Part shown: positions 56,467-64,000 of the stretch, piece by piece
How the letters are laid out: every line of letters starts with the position of its first letter
Numbering within the stretch: position 1 is the first letter of the stretch
Translations under genes and position numbers: made by a program
The notes under the pieces: generated by a model
What the model saw: the letters and a program-made list of their open reading frames with translations, nothing else
The model's database searches: none
Told to the model about the DNA's origin: nothing
Source: an uncultured Pseudomonadales bacterium
GTDB lineage: Bacteria; Pseudomonadota; Gammaproteobacteria; Pseudomonadales; Balneatricaceae
Length of the DNA stretch: 64,000 bases
Reading direction: 5' to 3'
Assembly (NCBI GenBank): GCA_937773555.1
Contig: CALJVT010000003.1
Span: 86,676 to 150,675, forward strand

Positions 56467-57347
56467 CCCAAACCATCGTCGCAGCTGATGATGTGTTTGA
56501 CATGCGTGTGTGCCAATTGGGTGAAGGCCCATTATGGCACCCTTTGCAGGAACGATGGTATTGGTTTGATATTATAGAAAATAAATTATTAGCAAAAGAC
56601 ACGCAAGGTGACTATAGCTGGCAGTTTGATGAAATGGTTTCGGCGGCAGGGTGGGTAGATGATCACCACTTGCTATTGGCGAGTGAAACAGGGCTATATA
56701 CCTTTGATACCCGCAGCCAAGTTGCCACTAAACGCTTACTCATTGAGCTAGAATCTAACAACCCTTTAACACGTTCAAATGATGGCCGTGCAGACCCATG
56801 GGGAGGCTTTTGGATTGGCACTATGGGCAAGCAGGCAGAGTTTGGCCTGGGGTCTATTTATCGGTTTTATCAGGGTGAATTGCGACAGCTTGTCACTGGT
56901 ATGACCATTACCAATTCAATTTGTTTTGCGCCAAACAAATCCTGCGCCTATTACACTGACACACCTCGTCAACAAATTATGCGCCAGCCCTTGGATAGCC
57001 AAGGCTGGCCAAAAAGTGAAGCGAGTGTATGGGTTGATTTACGCAAACAAAACCTAAACCCAGATGGGGCGGTTGTGGATCGAAATGGTAACCTGTGGAA
57101 TGCTCAATGGGGTGCCAGCCAAGTGGCTTGTTACAATCCAGCCGGTGAACTAATTAAACGGGTGATTTTTCCTGCTAAGCAAATTAGCTGCCCGGCGTTT
57201 GGTGGGGTAAATATGGATGTATTGTTAGCCACCAGCGCTGCTATAGATGCAGATAAAGAAGATAAAAATGCAGGAGTAACATTTACTCTTCGCCTAGAAA
57301 CAACAGGCCTGCCTGAGTACTGCGTGGAACTAAAAAATGACTACTGA
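56463..57347 (+). CDS. SMP-30/gluconolactonase family sugar lactonase
   Basis: A 294-residue six-bladed beta-propeller lactonase. LGEGPLWHPLQERWYWFDI, with the metal-binding glutamate, SNDGRADPWGGFWIGTMGKQ and NPDGAVVDRNGNLWNAQWG are typical of the SMP-30/AraB/GnlA group. It should hydrolyse galactonolactone, the product of the dehydrogenase, to galactonate. It overlaps the beta-galactosidase gene by 11 bp. Confidence 0.93.
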   Translation: MTQTIVAADDVFDMRVCQLGEGPLWHPLQERWYWFDIIENKLLAKDTQGDYSWQFDEMVSAAGWVDDHHLLLASETGLYTFDTRSQVATKRLLIELESNNPLTRSNDGRADPWGGFWIGTMGKQAEFGLGSIYRFYQGELRQLVTGMTITNSICFAPNKSCAYYTDTPRQQIMRQPLDSQGWPKSEASVWVDLRKQNLNPDGAVVDRNGNLWNAQWGASQVACYNPAGELIKRVIFPAKQISCPAFGGVNMDVLLATSAAIDADKEDKNAGVTFTLRLETTGLPEYCVELKNDY

Positions 57348-59265
57348 TTTAACACCGCCTACTAAACCAACTTTAGGGACCTGTTATTACCCTGAGCAAT
57401 GGCCCAAAGAACAGTGGCAAAATGACGCACACCAGATGGTGGAACTTGGCTTAACTTGGGTTCGTATTGCCGAATTTTCATGGGGTGTGCTAGAACCAAC
57501 ACCGGGTGAGTTGTGTTGGCAATGGTTAGATGAGGCCATAGACGTGTTAGGCCAAGCAGGGCTAAAAGTAGTGCTTGGCACGCCCAGCGCTGCACCACCT
57601 AGGTGGATGCTTGATAAATGGCCCGACATGCTAGCAACAGATAATAGTGGTGATGCCAGAAAATTTGGTTCACGTAGGCATTACTGTTTTAGCCATCTTG
57701 GCTACCGTGAAGAATCGGTGCGCATGGCTGAGCTAATGGCCAAGCGTTATGGCAACAATCCCTATGTACAGGCTTGGCAAGTAGATAACGAATATGGTTG
57801 TCATGACACTACCTATTCATACAGTGATGCAGCCAAAAGGGGTTTTCGCGTTTGGTTGCAACAGTATTATGCCAATATTGATGTGCTTAATGAAGCTTGG
57901 GGTAATGTGTTTTGGTCTATGCAATACAATAATTTTGAGCAAATAGAATTACCCAATGCCACTGTCACCGAAGCTAATCCAGCTCACCATATGGCCTATC
58001 GACGTTTTAGTTCAGACCAAGTGTGTGATTTTAACTTAGCTCAAGTTGAGGCTATTAAGACGTTTTCTAAGGCCCCTGTAAGCCATAATTTCATGGGTCG
58101 CATTACAGATTTTGATCATGCTGCTATGGCGCAAAATTTAGATTTTGTCACTTGGGACAGTTATCCCTTGGGTTTTTTAGAAGACCGTGTAAACGCAACT
58201 AGTGAGCACCAACGCCAATATGATCGCCAAGGCGATCCAGATTTTCAAGCCTTTCATCACGACCTATACCGAGGTTTGGGTAATGGCCGTTGGTGGGTCA
58301 TGGAACAGCAGCCTGGGCCCGTGAACTGGGCGCCTTATAATCCCGCACCCTTAGCTGGCATGGTGCGTTTATGGAGCTGGGAAGCCTTGGCTCACGGAGC
58401 TGAAGCGGTGTGTTATTTTCGCTGGAGGCAAGCGCCTTTTGCTCAGGAACAAATGCATTCTGGGTTGTTGCGTCCGGACTCTAGCCTAGCGCCCTGTTAT
58501 GCCGAAATCCGTCAGCTTGCACAAGAGATAGAACATTTTCCAATCAGTAAGTGCAAAGCAGATATCGCGTTAGTGTTTGACTACACAGCTCAGTGGGCTT
58601 GGGAAATACAACCCCATGCTGCCAATACAAGTTATTTTGACCTGGTATTTGATTGCTATAAAGCACTGCGCAAGCAGGGATTGTCTGTGGATGTGCTGCC
58701 GCCTTCTGCGTTAGAAACTCAGAAGGTTTGTGACCAATATAAGGTGTTATGGGCACCGGGCTTGATGCACATGACTAAGCGTTTAAAAGACATATTAATA
58801 CACGCCAAAGGTCATGTTGTTTGGGGCCCACGCAGCGCTGCTAAAACCCAAAATATGGCCATTCCTGTGCCCTTACCACCAAACATTGATTCACTCAAAG
58901 TGACCGTGCAATCTTGTGAAAGCTTGCGCCCAGATAGACCGATAGCTTTACATCAAGGTGGCTGTGTTATTAATTATCGGGAATTGTTGGACACTAATGC
59001 TAACGTTATAGAGCAAACTATGGATGGTGAACCTGTGTTAGTTCAACAAGACAAACAACTGTATTTAGCCGCATGGTTAGACCAAACCGGTTGGCAACGA
59101 GTGGTAAAAAGTGTTTGTGGCATGGCCCATGTACCTACCTTAGAAATGCCTGATGGGGTTCGTTGTCGTAACACTGGAACCCATCTATTTTGGTTTAACT
59201 ATGATAATAAACCCCACCAAGTTAGTGAACAGCTATTGGAGCCAGGGGGTGTGTTGATCCAATGA
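57337..59265 (+). CDS. Beta-galactosidase, glycoside hydrolase family 42
   Basis: A 642-residue GH42 enzyme. GTCYYPEQWPKEQW opens the TIM barrel; the acid/base Glu152 is in WQVDNEYGCH and the nucleophile Glu323 in WWVMEQQPGPVNW. A trimerisation domain (from about residue 400, IALVFDYTAQWAWEIQ) and a small C-terminal beta domain complete the family's usual length. No signal peptide is seen. GH42 enzymes generally prefer small beta-galactosides over polymers. It overlaps the epimerase gene by 4 bp. Confidence 0.95.
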   Translation: MTTDLTPPTKPTLGTCYYPEQWPKEQWQNDAHQMVELGLTWVRIAEFSWGVLEPTPGELCWQWLDEAIDVLGQAGLKVVLGTPSAAPPRWMLDKWPDMLATDNSGDARKFGSRRHYCFSHLGYREESVRMAELMAKRYGNNPYVQAWQVDNEYGCHDTTYSYSDAAKRGFRVWLQQYYANIDVLNEAWGNVFWSMQYNNFEQIELPNATVTEANPAHHMAYRRFSSDQVCDFNLAQVEAIKTFSKAPVSHNFMGRITDFDHAAMAQNLDFVTWDSYPLGFLEDRVNATSEHQRQYDRQGDPDFQAFHHDLYRGLGNGRWWVMEQQPGPVNWAPYNPAPLAGMVRLWSWEALAHGAEAVCYFRWRQAPFAQEQMHSGLLRPDSSLAPCYAEIRQLAQEIEHFPISKCKADIALVFDYTAQWAWEIQPHAANTSYFDLVFDCYKALRKQGLSVDVLPPSALETQKVCDQYKVLWAPGLMHMTKRLKDILIHAKGHVVWGPRSAAKTQNMAIPVPLPPNIDSLKVTVQSCESLRPDRPIALHQGGCVINYRELLDTNANVIEQTMDGEPVLVQQDKQLYLAAWLDQTGWQRVVKSVCGMAHVPTLEMPDGVRCRNTGTHLFWFNYDNKPHQVSEQLLEPGGVLIQ

Positions 59266-60287
59266 ATGTCCAGCCTTGTGCAATAGCACCTGATGGCAGT
59301 GACATAGTCTCGGTAACCATTGGTGATCATTTGCTTCAGGCAACGGTGATCAGCTTTGGCGCATGCTTACAAGATCTGCGGTTAAGAAACGTTGACTACC
59401 CGCTGGTACTGGGTTACGCCGACGCAGCTGATTACATTGGCAATGCGTCTTACTTTGGCGCAGTAGTAGGGCGCAATGCCAACCGTATTGCCCATGGACG
59501 TTGCGCCATCAGTGGCCAAAAACGTCACCTAACCAAAGCCGACAATGATCAACACCAATTACATGGTGGCCCCAAAGGAAGTAGTTTTCGTAACTGGCAG
59601 CTGGTGTCTGCAACGACCAACCAAGTAGTATTACAAGACCGCCTTCCTCATGGTCACATGGGTTACCCTGGCAATTTAGACGTGCAAGTCACCTACACCA
59701 TTGAACCGCATGTATTGGATGTACAAATAGAAGCTCGCACAGATCAAACAACCTTGTGTAACTTTGCGCTGCACAATTACTTTAATTTAGACAATTCCTT
59801 AACCCTAACTGACCATTTTTTACGTGTGTTTGCAGCAACCTATTTGCCTACAGATCTAAGTGGTATTCCTCTTGGCTACGAGGCTAATGTGTGCAACACG
59901 GGGTATGATTATAGGCAAATAAAACCGGTTAAACATCAGGCTATCCAAGCCCCATTAGATCACAATTTTTGTATTTCAAGGGCGCCCGGTAAGATGAGGG
60001 CTTTAGCAGACCTTCAATCCTGCTCTTCTGGTTTACATATGCAGGTGTTAAGCACTGAAGCAGGCCTGCAAGTTTATGACGCTGCGCATGTCTGCGTGGC
60101 TGCTGAAAAATCATTACATGGGCGTTCTTACTCTGCGTTATCAGGGCTGGCGTTGGAACCACAAGGCTGGCCGAATGCTGTTAACCAAAGCGAATTCCCC
60201 AACCCTATTTTGCACCCTAGTAAGGTCTATTTTCAGCATACGCGCTATAAATTTGATACTAAATTAGACGAGCCTTCGGCCATTTAA
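59262..60287 (+). CDS. galM: Aldose 1-epimerase (mutarotase)
   Basis: A 341-residue GalM-type mutarotase. SYFGAVVGRNANRIAHGRCA, NDQHQLHGGPKGSSFRNWQL with the catalytic His, and FALHNYFNLD with the second His are present, and ALEPQGWPNAVNQSEFPNPI near the end is typical. It interconverts the anomers released by the alpha- and beta-galactosidases so that the dehydrogenase receives the right form. It is the last gene of the operon; no clear terminator follows. Confidence 0.95.
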   Translation: MNVQPCAIAPDGSDIVSVTIGDHLLQATVISFGACLQDLRLRNVDYPLVLGYADAADYIGNASYFGAVVGRNANRIAHGRCAISGQKRHLTKADNDQHQLHGGPKGSSFRNWQLVSATTNQVVLQDRLPHGHMGYPGNLDVQVTYTIEPHVLDVQIEARTDQTTLCNFALHNYFNLDNSLTLTDHFLRVFAATYLPTDLSGIPLGYEANVCNTGYDYRQIKPVKHQAIQAPLDHNFCISRAPGKMRALADLQSCSSGLHMQVLSTEAGLQVYDAAHVCVAAEKSLHGRSYSALSGLALEPQGWPNAVNQSEFPNPILHPSKVYFQHTRYKFDTKLDEPSAI

Positions 60288-60362
60288 CCAAAGGAGTATC
60301 TGAGTCTTATTGTGGATGTAAATGGGTGATCAAAAATACATACAATTTGACATGGAAAGCAG

Positions 60363-60391
60363 TTTACAATGCCCTAAAATCTTTGTATCAT
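60363..60391 (+). promoter_or_regulatory. tRNA-Val promoter
   Basis: TTTACA (60363-60368) and TATCAT (60386-60391) are 17 bases apart, 40 bp before the tRNA. The bases after the -10 box (CCGACCCC) form a GC-rich discriminator, as expected of stable-RNA promoters under stringent control. Confidence 0.65.
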
Positions 60392-60430
60392 CCGACCCCA
60401 ATGACTTATCGACTAGGTCAAAAATTTTCT

Positions 60431-60507
60431 AGGACTATAGCTCAGTTGGTTAGAGCGCATCGTTGACATCGATGAGGTCGGCGATTCGAATTCGCCTAGT
60501 CCTACCA
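60431..60507 (+). tRNA. tRNA-Val (anticodon GAC)
   Basis: A 77-base cloverleaf: acceptor AGGACTA with TAGTCCT, D-arm GCTC/GAGC, anticodon stem CATCG/CGATG with loop TTGACAT (anticodon GAC), T-arm GGCGA-TTCGAAT-TCGCC, and an encoded CCA end. Confidence 0.96.
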
Positions 60508-60524
60508 TATTAAGCAATAATAAC

Positions 60525-60560
60525 AGCCACTAAGGGTAACCCCTGGTGGCTTTTTTATTT
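60525..60560 (+). terminator. Rho-independent terminator of tRNA-Val
   Basis: GCCAC (60526-60530) pairs with GTGGC (60546-60550), with an inner AGGG/CCCT stem, followed by TTTTTTATTT. It starts 18 bp after the tRNA. Confidence 0.85.
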
Positions 60561-60654
60561 TAATAAGGGGGTGTTTGTACATTTGAAGCACACCAAGGCT
60601 GGTTCCACCCCTTCAGCTACCTTCGTTACATTATTTTACTTTTGATCATATTGT

Positions 60655-61293
60655 TTAACTATTTTTAGCAAGCCAATCTGCATAAATACGCTGTATGCTT
60701 GGGCGAGACATTGTGGCGTGTGCAACTCGCTTCACGTTAGGGAATTCGCTGATATCAGGGTGCCCTAGGGTTGGGCTTAACCAAGTAGTTAACATGAAAA
60801 GGTATATATCGACTGCACTAAAGTATTTACCCAACACCCAGTCATTGTTACCAATCTGATCATCAATGACTTGCCAAGTTTCCCGCAGGCGCCTTATGCC
60901 ACGCTTTTGAGCACTTGCTTCGGCTTCAGGCATGTCTACAAACCGATCTGGGTAATAGGTTGTTTGAAACGCAGTTTGTACAGAGCTAGAAAAATACACC
61001 AAAGTTTGTAAGTACAACCCACGAGTTACGTCATCAAGCTTTGGCGCAAGATTTGCTTCGGAATGTCGGTCGCACAGAAATATGGTAATTGCCGCACACT
61101 CGTACATGCCCGTGCCATCATACATAAGTACAGGTACCCAGCCATTTGGGTTTATCTCTAATTGCTTGGCGGGTCTTGGTTTGCTCCGGTCTGTGGTAGA
61201 CTCAATTAATTCATAGTGGACGCCAAGTTCTTCTAACATGACACGAATGCCCTGAGCCGCACTTTCACTTGCATAAAATAATTTATAATCCAT
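60655..61293 (-). CDS. Glutathione S-transferase family protein
   Basis: A 212-residue GST. The N-terminal thioredoxin-like domain starts MDYKLFYASESAAQGIRVML and contains NPNGWVPVLMYDG with the cis-proline of the glutathione site; the all-helical C-terminal domain has DWVLGKYFSAVDIYLFMLTT, the N-capping box motif. Beta-class-like bacterial GSTs conjugate or reduce small electrophiles. The substrate is unknown. It is divergent from the azoreductase-like gene. Confidence 0.92.
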   Translation of the reverse strand: MDYKLFYASESAAQGIRVMLEELGVHYELIESTTDRSKPRPAKQLEINPNGWVPVLMYDGTGMYECAAITIFLCDRHSEANLAPKLDDVTRGLYLQTLVYFSSSVQTAFQTTYYPDRFVDMPEAEASAQKRGIRRLRETWQVIDDQIGNNDWVLGKYFSAVDIYLFMLTTWLSPTLGHPDISEFPNVKRVAHATMSRPSIQRIYADWLAKNS

Positions 61294-61783
61294 TGCGTTT
61301 TACCTTTTTACCAACATCGCTTTATCGTGTCCCTTGAACACATAGGATGTTGGTTGTTTTTAAAAGTTTGGTTATTACCCCTTTTGCTGCCAATGCAGAC
61401 ATAGCCTGCTACCGTGTTCAACAGTGCTATTCAAGCATACATTAGTTCATTAATGCTGTGATCCATAATAGTTTGTTTTTCCTTAATCGTGGGAAAAGGC
61501 AACGCAATGGTGGGAAAGCGTGTATCGCTTATACGAGCAATATTCACTGCAACAGCAAAGAAATCCACCCTACTGCAGTAGACCTATACACTGGTTATGA
61601 CCGATTTAGGCGTATTAATTTAATGTGGCTTTAGTTGTTCTTAAAAGAGAAACAGTCTTTTTATAAAAGCACTGTTTATCACTTAAATGGCTATAGTTAT
61701 GGTGTACCTCTTTTAAAGGCCTGCGTTACACCACAAAGACCGAATCAAACCTTTGTTTAAATAAACAGTAGAGAAAACATATC
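61294..61783. other. 490-bp divergent region between the GST and azoreductase genes
   Basis: No convincing gene or RNA is seen. Promoters for both flanking genes should lie here. An imperfect dyad, TGTTTA-AA-TAAACA, is at 61754-61767, 17 bp before the azoreductase ATG. Confidence 0.4.
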
Positions 61784-62380
61784 ATGACCAACCAACTACT
61801 AAGAATTGATGCCAGTATGCGTAAAAGTGGCTCTTACAGCCGTAAACTGGGTGATCGACTTATTGAGCAACTTCAAACGCAACAACCACATGGGCTAACA
61901 GAGCGGGACTTAGCGGACGGTGTGCCACATATTAATGAAGCATGGATAAATGCCAACTTCACTGATGTTAGTGAGCGCAGTACCCAACAGCGGTCGGTTT
62001 TATCCTATTCTGATGTGTTGGTCAGTGAATTGGAAAGTGCTGATGTGGTTGTGATTGGTTTACCCATTTATAACTTTGGTGTGCCGGCAGCATTTAAAGC
62101 GTGGATTGATCAAATAGTCAGAGCTAAGCGAACCTTCCGCTACGGTAAAAACGGCCCTGAGGGTTTGTTGGAAAATACAAAGGCCTATATTATTTTGAGT
62201 TCTGGTGGTACTCAATTGGGCAGCGATATTGATTTTGTTTCTGGTTATATCCGCCATGTATTAGGGTTTATTGGTATTGACGATTTAACGTTTATTGATA
62301 GTAGTGGCATTGGCAGGGATGAAGAGAAGGTTTTGACCAATGCCCATATCGCCATTGATGGTATTAGAACCGCTGCTTAG
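61784..62380 (+). CDS. FMN-dependent NADH-azoreductase/quinone reductase family
   Basis: A 198-residue flavodoxin-fold oxidoreductase of the AzoR/AcpD group. LLRIDASMRKSGSYSRKLGD holds the FMN-phosphate loop, VVIGLPIYNFGVPAAFKAWI is the diagnostic core, and AYIILSSGGTQLG precedes the C-terminal part. AzoR-type enzymes reduce quinones and azo compounds with NADH. A nearby GST may indicate a shared response to electrophiles; that is inference. Confidence 0.92.
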   Translation: MTNQLLRIDASMRKSGSYSRKLGDRLIEQLQTQQPHGLTERDLADGVPHINEAWINANFTDVSERSTQQRSVLSYSDVLVSELESADVVVIGLPIYNFGVPAAFKAWIDQIVRAKRTFRYGKNGPEGLLENTKAYIILSSGGTQLGSDIDFVSGYIRHVLGFIGIDDLTFIDSSGIGRDEEKVLTNAHIAIDGIRTAA

Positions 62381-62446
62381 CGAGTAACGATACGGATTAT
62401 TGAAGTGATGTAATTATTAGGCACACAAAGGCCTACCTAACCGCAT

Positions 62447-62499
62447 GGCGCCTAAACCCCACCTAAGCCCCACTAAGCCCCAGCTAAGCATTAGGCGCC
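62447..62499. repeat. Short direct repeats inside a 9-bp inverted repeat
   Basis: GGCGCCTAA (62447-62455) and TTAGGCGCC (62491-62499) are exact inverted copies. Between them three near-copies of CCCCACTAAG follow one another (CCCCACCTAAG, CCCCACTAAG, CCCCAGCTAAG). Confidence 0.7.
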
Positions 62500-62694
62500 C
62501 ACATTACAATACATCTAGTAGCACATCCCCCAAAGACCCCTCCAAAGGGCTTCCTATGGCTTTTCTAAAAAAGTAGAGTTAGCTTTTTGAGTATGGCCGT
62601 GGCAGCTAAAGCTATCGCTTAAAAACGCCATGCTTTCGCCCACGCCTTCTTTAAAAGACGCAACCGTTGCAGCATCAGCACTGACGCCCGGCCC

Positions 62695-62983
62695 CAGAAT
62701 GGGACTGCATAGGCAAATACCAGCTAGGCATCATGGGCAGTTTGATTGCAGACGCTCATGATTTTATGAGTTTTAAATATGGGCACGTTTTACGTGAAAA
62801 AAACAGCTCAATCACGCTTTAGACACCATGAAAGAGCAACACAAAGCCATAAGAGATGATGGTGGAAAAGTCACGTCCACCTCAACAGTGCCGCGTGCAC
62901 TATTGGGATTTAGAAAAACTCCCAAAGTAACTGTAAAAACGCACTTTCTAGGCTTTGAGTTAGTGGCTCATGAATCACTTTAG
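62695..62983 (+). pseudogene. Possible frameshifted gene remnant, family unknown
   Basis: One frame reads PEWDCIGKYQLGIMGSL, continues into ADAHDFMSFKYGHVLREK and stops near 62820; a second frame, entered near 62798, reads QLNHALDTMKEQHKAIRDD and runs to the stop at 62983. The composition is protein-like and the hand-over between frames suggests a frameshift. I do not recognise the family, so this may be chance. Confidence 0.3.
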
Positions 62984-63453
62984 GGTATGGTGTTTCACAA
63001 GTTAATTAACGCCTTATACCTTTAACTGGCTATCCATACAGCATAGCTCTGTTTTAAAAATAAGGAGCGCAAACCGCTCTTTTTTTGTAACGGGGCTCCT
63101 AGTGTTCAAATAATGCACATCAAAACGCCTTCACTTTCAGTAGGTTGTGAGTTAGTGTTTTTGTAGGAAAAAATAATAGAGCGGCTCGTTAATAATTATT
63201 ATGAGTGCCGGCAGGCCTCATAAATGTACTGTTATGTGTCAGTGTTAGCTATGGAGTTATCTGTTGAATGAAAGTGTATAAATCCAGATGCTGAAACAAT
63301 TGATGAGAATTCTCTTTGACTCTATAAGCGATAAAACCGAATATTCTTATTTGATTTATTAGGTAACGAGCACAAAAAGTACTCTTTCATATCGTCAGTT
63401 TGGGAAAGAACTCGTCAGAGGAAGAGTTCCTCGAGATATAAAGTTTGAACTGA

Positions 63454-64000
63454 TTATTTTTTCATAAGCATCGTTAATAATTGTTGGCATTGGAGCATTA
63501 GGGTTTGATGCCATGTGGTTACGGTTGATTTCGGATCAGACAATCCCCTTAATAATTCATTAAAATAAAATCCAACCCACGCTTTTGAAAGAGTTATCCG
63601 TTGTTGTTCAGAGTGGTTAGGTAAATCCACGGTAAGCAAACCCGAAATCGTCAAGATAAAACCTTCTAATTGTTCTGAGAAAAAGTCTCTTTCAAAGAGA
63701 GCATTTTGCAGGAAAGCTTTGCTTAAATCTCTGTTACCATCATAAAAATGAAAGAGCAGTTTGGTTTGTGTGCTAAAAAAGATTAGTCCTCCTTGATCAA
63801 TTATTGCCTTGTTAAGTGTTAATTGCTTTTCAAGTTCACCAAAAAACAGCGCCTTAGTAAGTTGGTGTTTATCTTTAAAGTGTGAGAATACTGTTCCAAC
63901 TCCAACACCAGCATGCTTAGCTATTTGGCGAGTATTTGTTGTATCGTATCCTTGCTCAGAAAAGAGTTCTTTTGCTGAGGTCATTATTTTTAAAGCCGTA
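63454..64000 (-). CDS. TetR/AcrR family regulator, N-terminus cut by window edge
   Basis: A TetR-type regulator whose frame stays open to the last base (TALKIMTSAKELFSEQGYDT), so the true start lies beyond 64000. The helix-turn-helix TTNTRQIAKHAGVGVGTVFS with HFKDKHQLTKALF is complete. The C-terminal ligand domain is of an unassigned type. The Met at 63984 is within helix 1 and is probably not the start. Confidence 0.88.
   Translation of the reverse strand, partial: TALKIMTSAKELFSEQGYDTTNTRQIAKHAGVGVGTVFSHFKDKHQLTKALFFGELEKQLTLNKAIIDQGGLIFFSTQTKLLFHFYDGNRDLSKAFLQNALFERDFFSEQLEGFILTISGLLTVDLPNHSEQQRITLSKAWVGFYFNELLRGLSDPKSTVTTWHQTLMLQCQQLLTMLMKK

Larger units (their letters stand above)
62381..63453. 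other. 1.07-kb gene-poor stretch with coding remnants
   Basis: No full-length gene is found. 62447-62499 carries a repeat structure. Between about 62695 and 62983 two plus-strand frames read as protein-like pieces that would join by one frameshift. The part from 62984 to 63453 is AT-rich with nothing recognisable. Confidence 0.5.

Overview
The window looks like chromosome of a heterotrophic, probably aquatic or marine gammaproteobacterium of the Pseudomonadales/Oceanospirillales type. The support is by gene content and order, not phylogeny: panE divergent from yajQ, fxsA next to groES-groEL, a class I aminotransferase divergent from uvrB, YciB/YciI, an MnmC fusion protein, a RutR-like regulator beside xanthine dehydrogenase, and a sigma-32-type promoter (no CIRCE) ahead of groESL. 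Base composition looks moderate throughout. No insertion sequence, phage gene or CRISPR array was seen.

Layout. 1-16.6 kb is mostly core: panE (cut by the left edge), yajQ, an MFS carrier, trhO, an EamA carrier, an alkyltransferase-like repair protein, fxsA, groESL with a clear terminator, a YadGH-type ABC exporter, a second EamA carrier, a small protein/thioesterase/hydroxyproline-epimerase run, yciB, yciI, a periplasmic cyclophilin, an MnmC protein whose methyltransferase half is degraded, a DUF971 protein and a truncated TPM-domain protein. 16.6-23.4 kb is a leftward catabolic cluster (FCD-type GntR regulator, carboxymuconolactone decarboxylase-like protein, GabD-like succinate-semialdehyde dehydrogenase, second aldehyde dehydrogenase, alpha/beta hydrolase, DUF1185 protein, luciferase-like monooxygenase) whose substrate I cannot name; it probably ends in succinate semialdehyde. 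sbmA follows. 24.8-31.5 kb is purine catabolism: RutR-like regulator divergent from xdhA-xdhB-xdhC-guaD with a RutR-like operator between them. 31.7-42.8 kb holds an aldo/keto reductase, a glutamine-synthetase-like ligase, a GMC oxidoreductase behind a decayed phosphodiesterase fragment, a Na/Pi cotransporter, a HAD phosphatase, RidA, an Atm1-type ABC exporter, an aminotransferase and uvrB.

44.9-60.3 kb is the best-defined accessory system: an IclR regulator and an ABC importer ATPase on the minus strand, divergent from one long rightward operon: solute-binding protein, two permeases, GH36 alpha-galactosidase, IlvD/EDD dehydratase, SDR sugar dehydrogenase, DgoK, DgoA, SMP-30 lactonase, GH42 beta-galactosidase, aldose epimerase. 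Together they can import a galactoside, cleave alpha or beta linkages in the cytoplasm, and oxidise galactose via galactonate and KDPGal to pyruvate and glyceraldehyde 3-phosphate (De Ley-Doudoroff route). The usual enolase-superfamily DgoD is absent; an IlvD/EDD enzyme takes its place. The SDR lacks the catalytic lysine of YxxxK. A 19-bp perfect dyad, a consensus-like promoter and a hairpin just after the binding-protein gene suggest repression by the IclR protein and uneven expression along the operon.

60.4-64 kb holds tRNA-Val(GAC) with its own promoter and terminator, a glutathione S-transferase, an AzoR-type flavoprotein, a gene-poor 1.07-kb stretch with coding remnants and small repeats, and a TetR regulator cut by the right edge.
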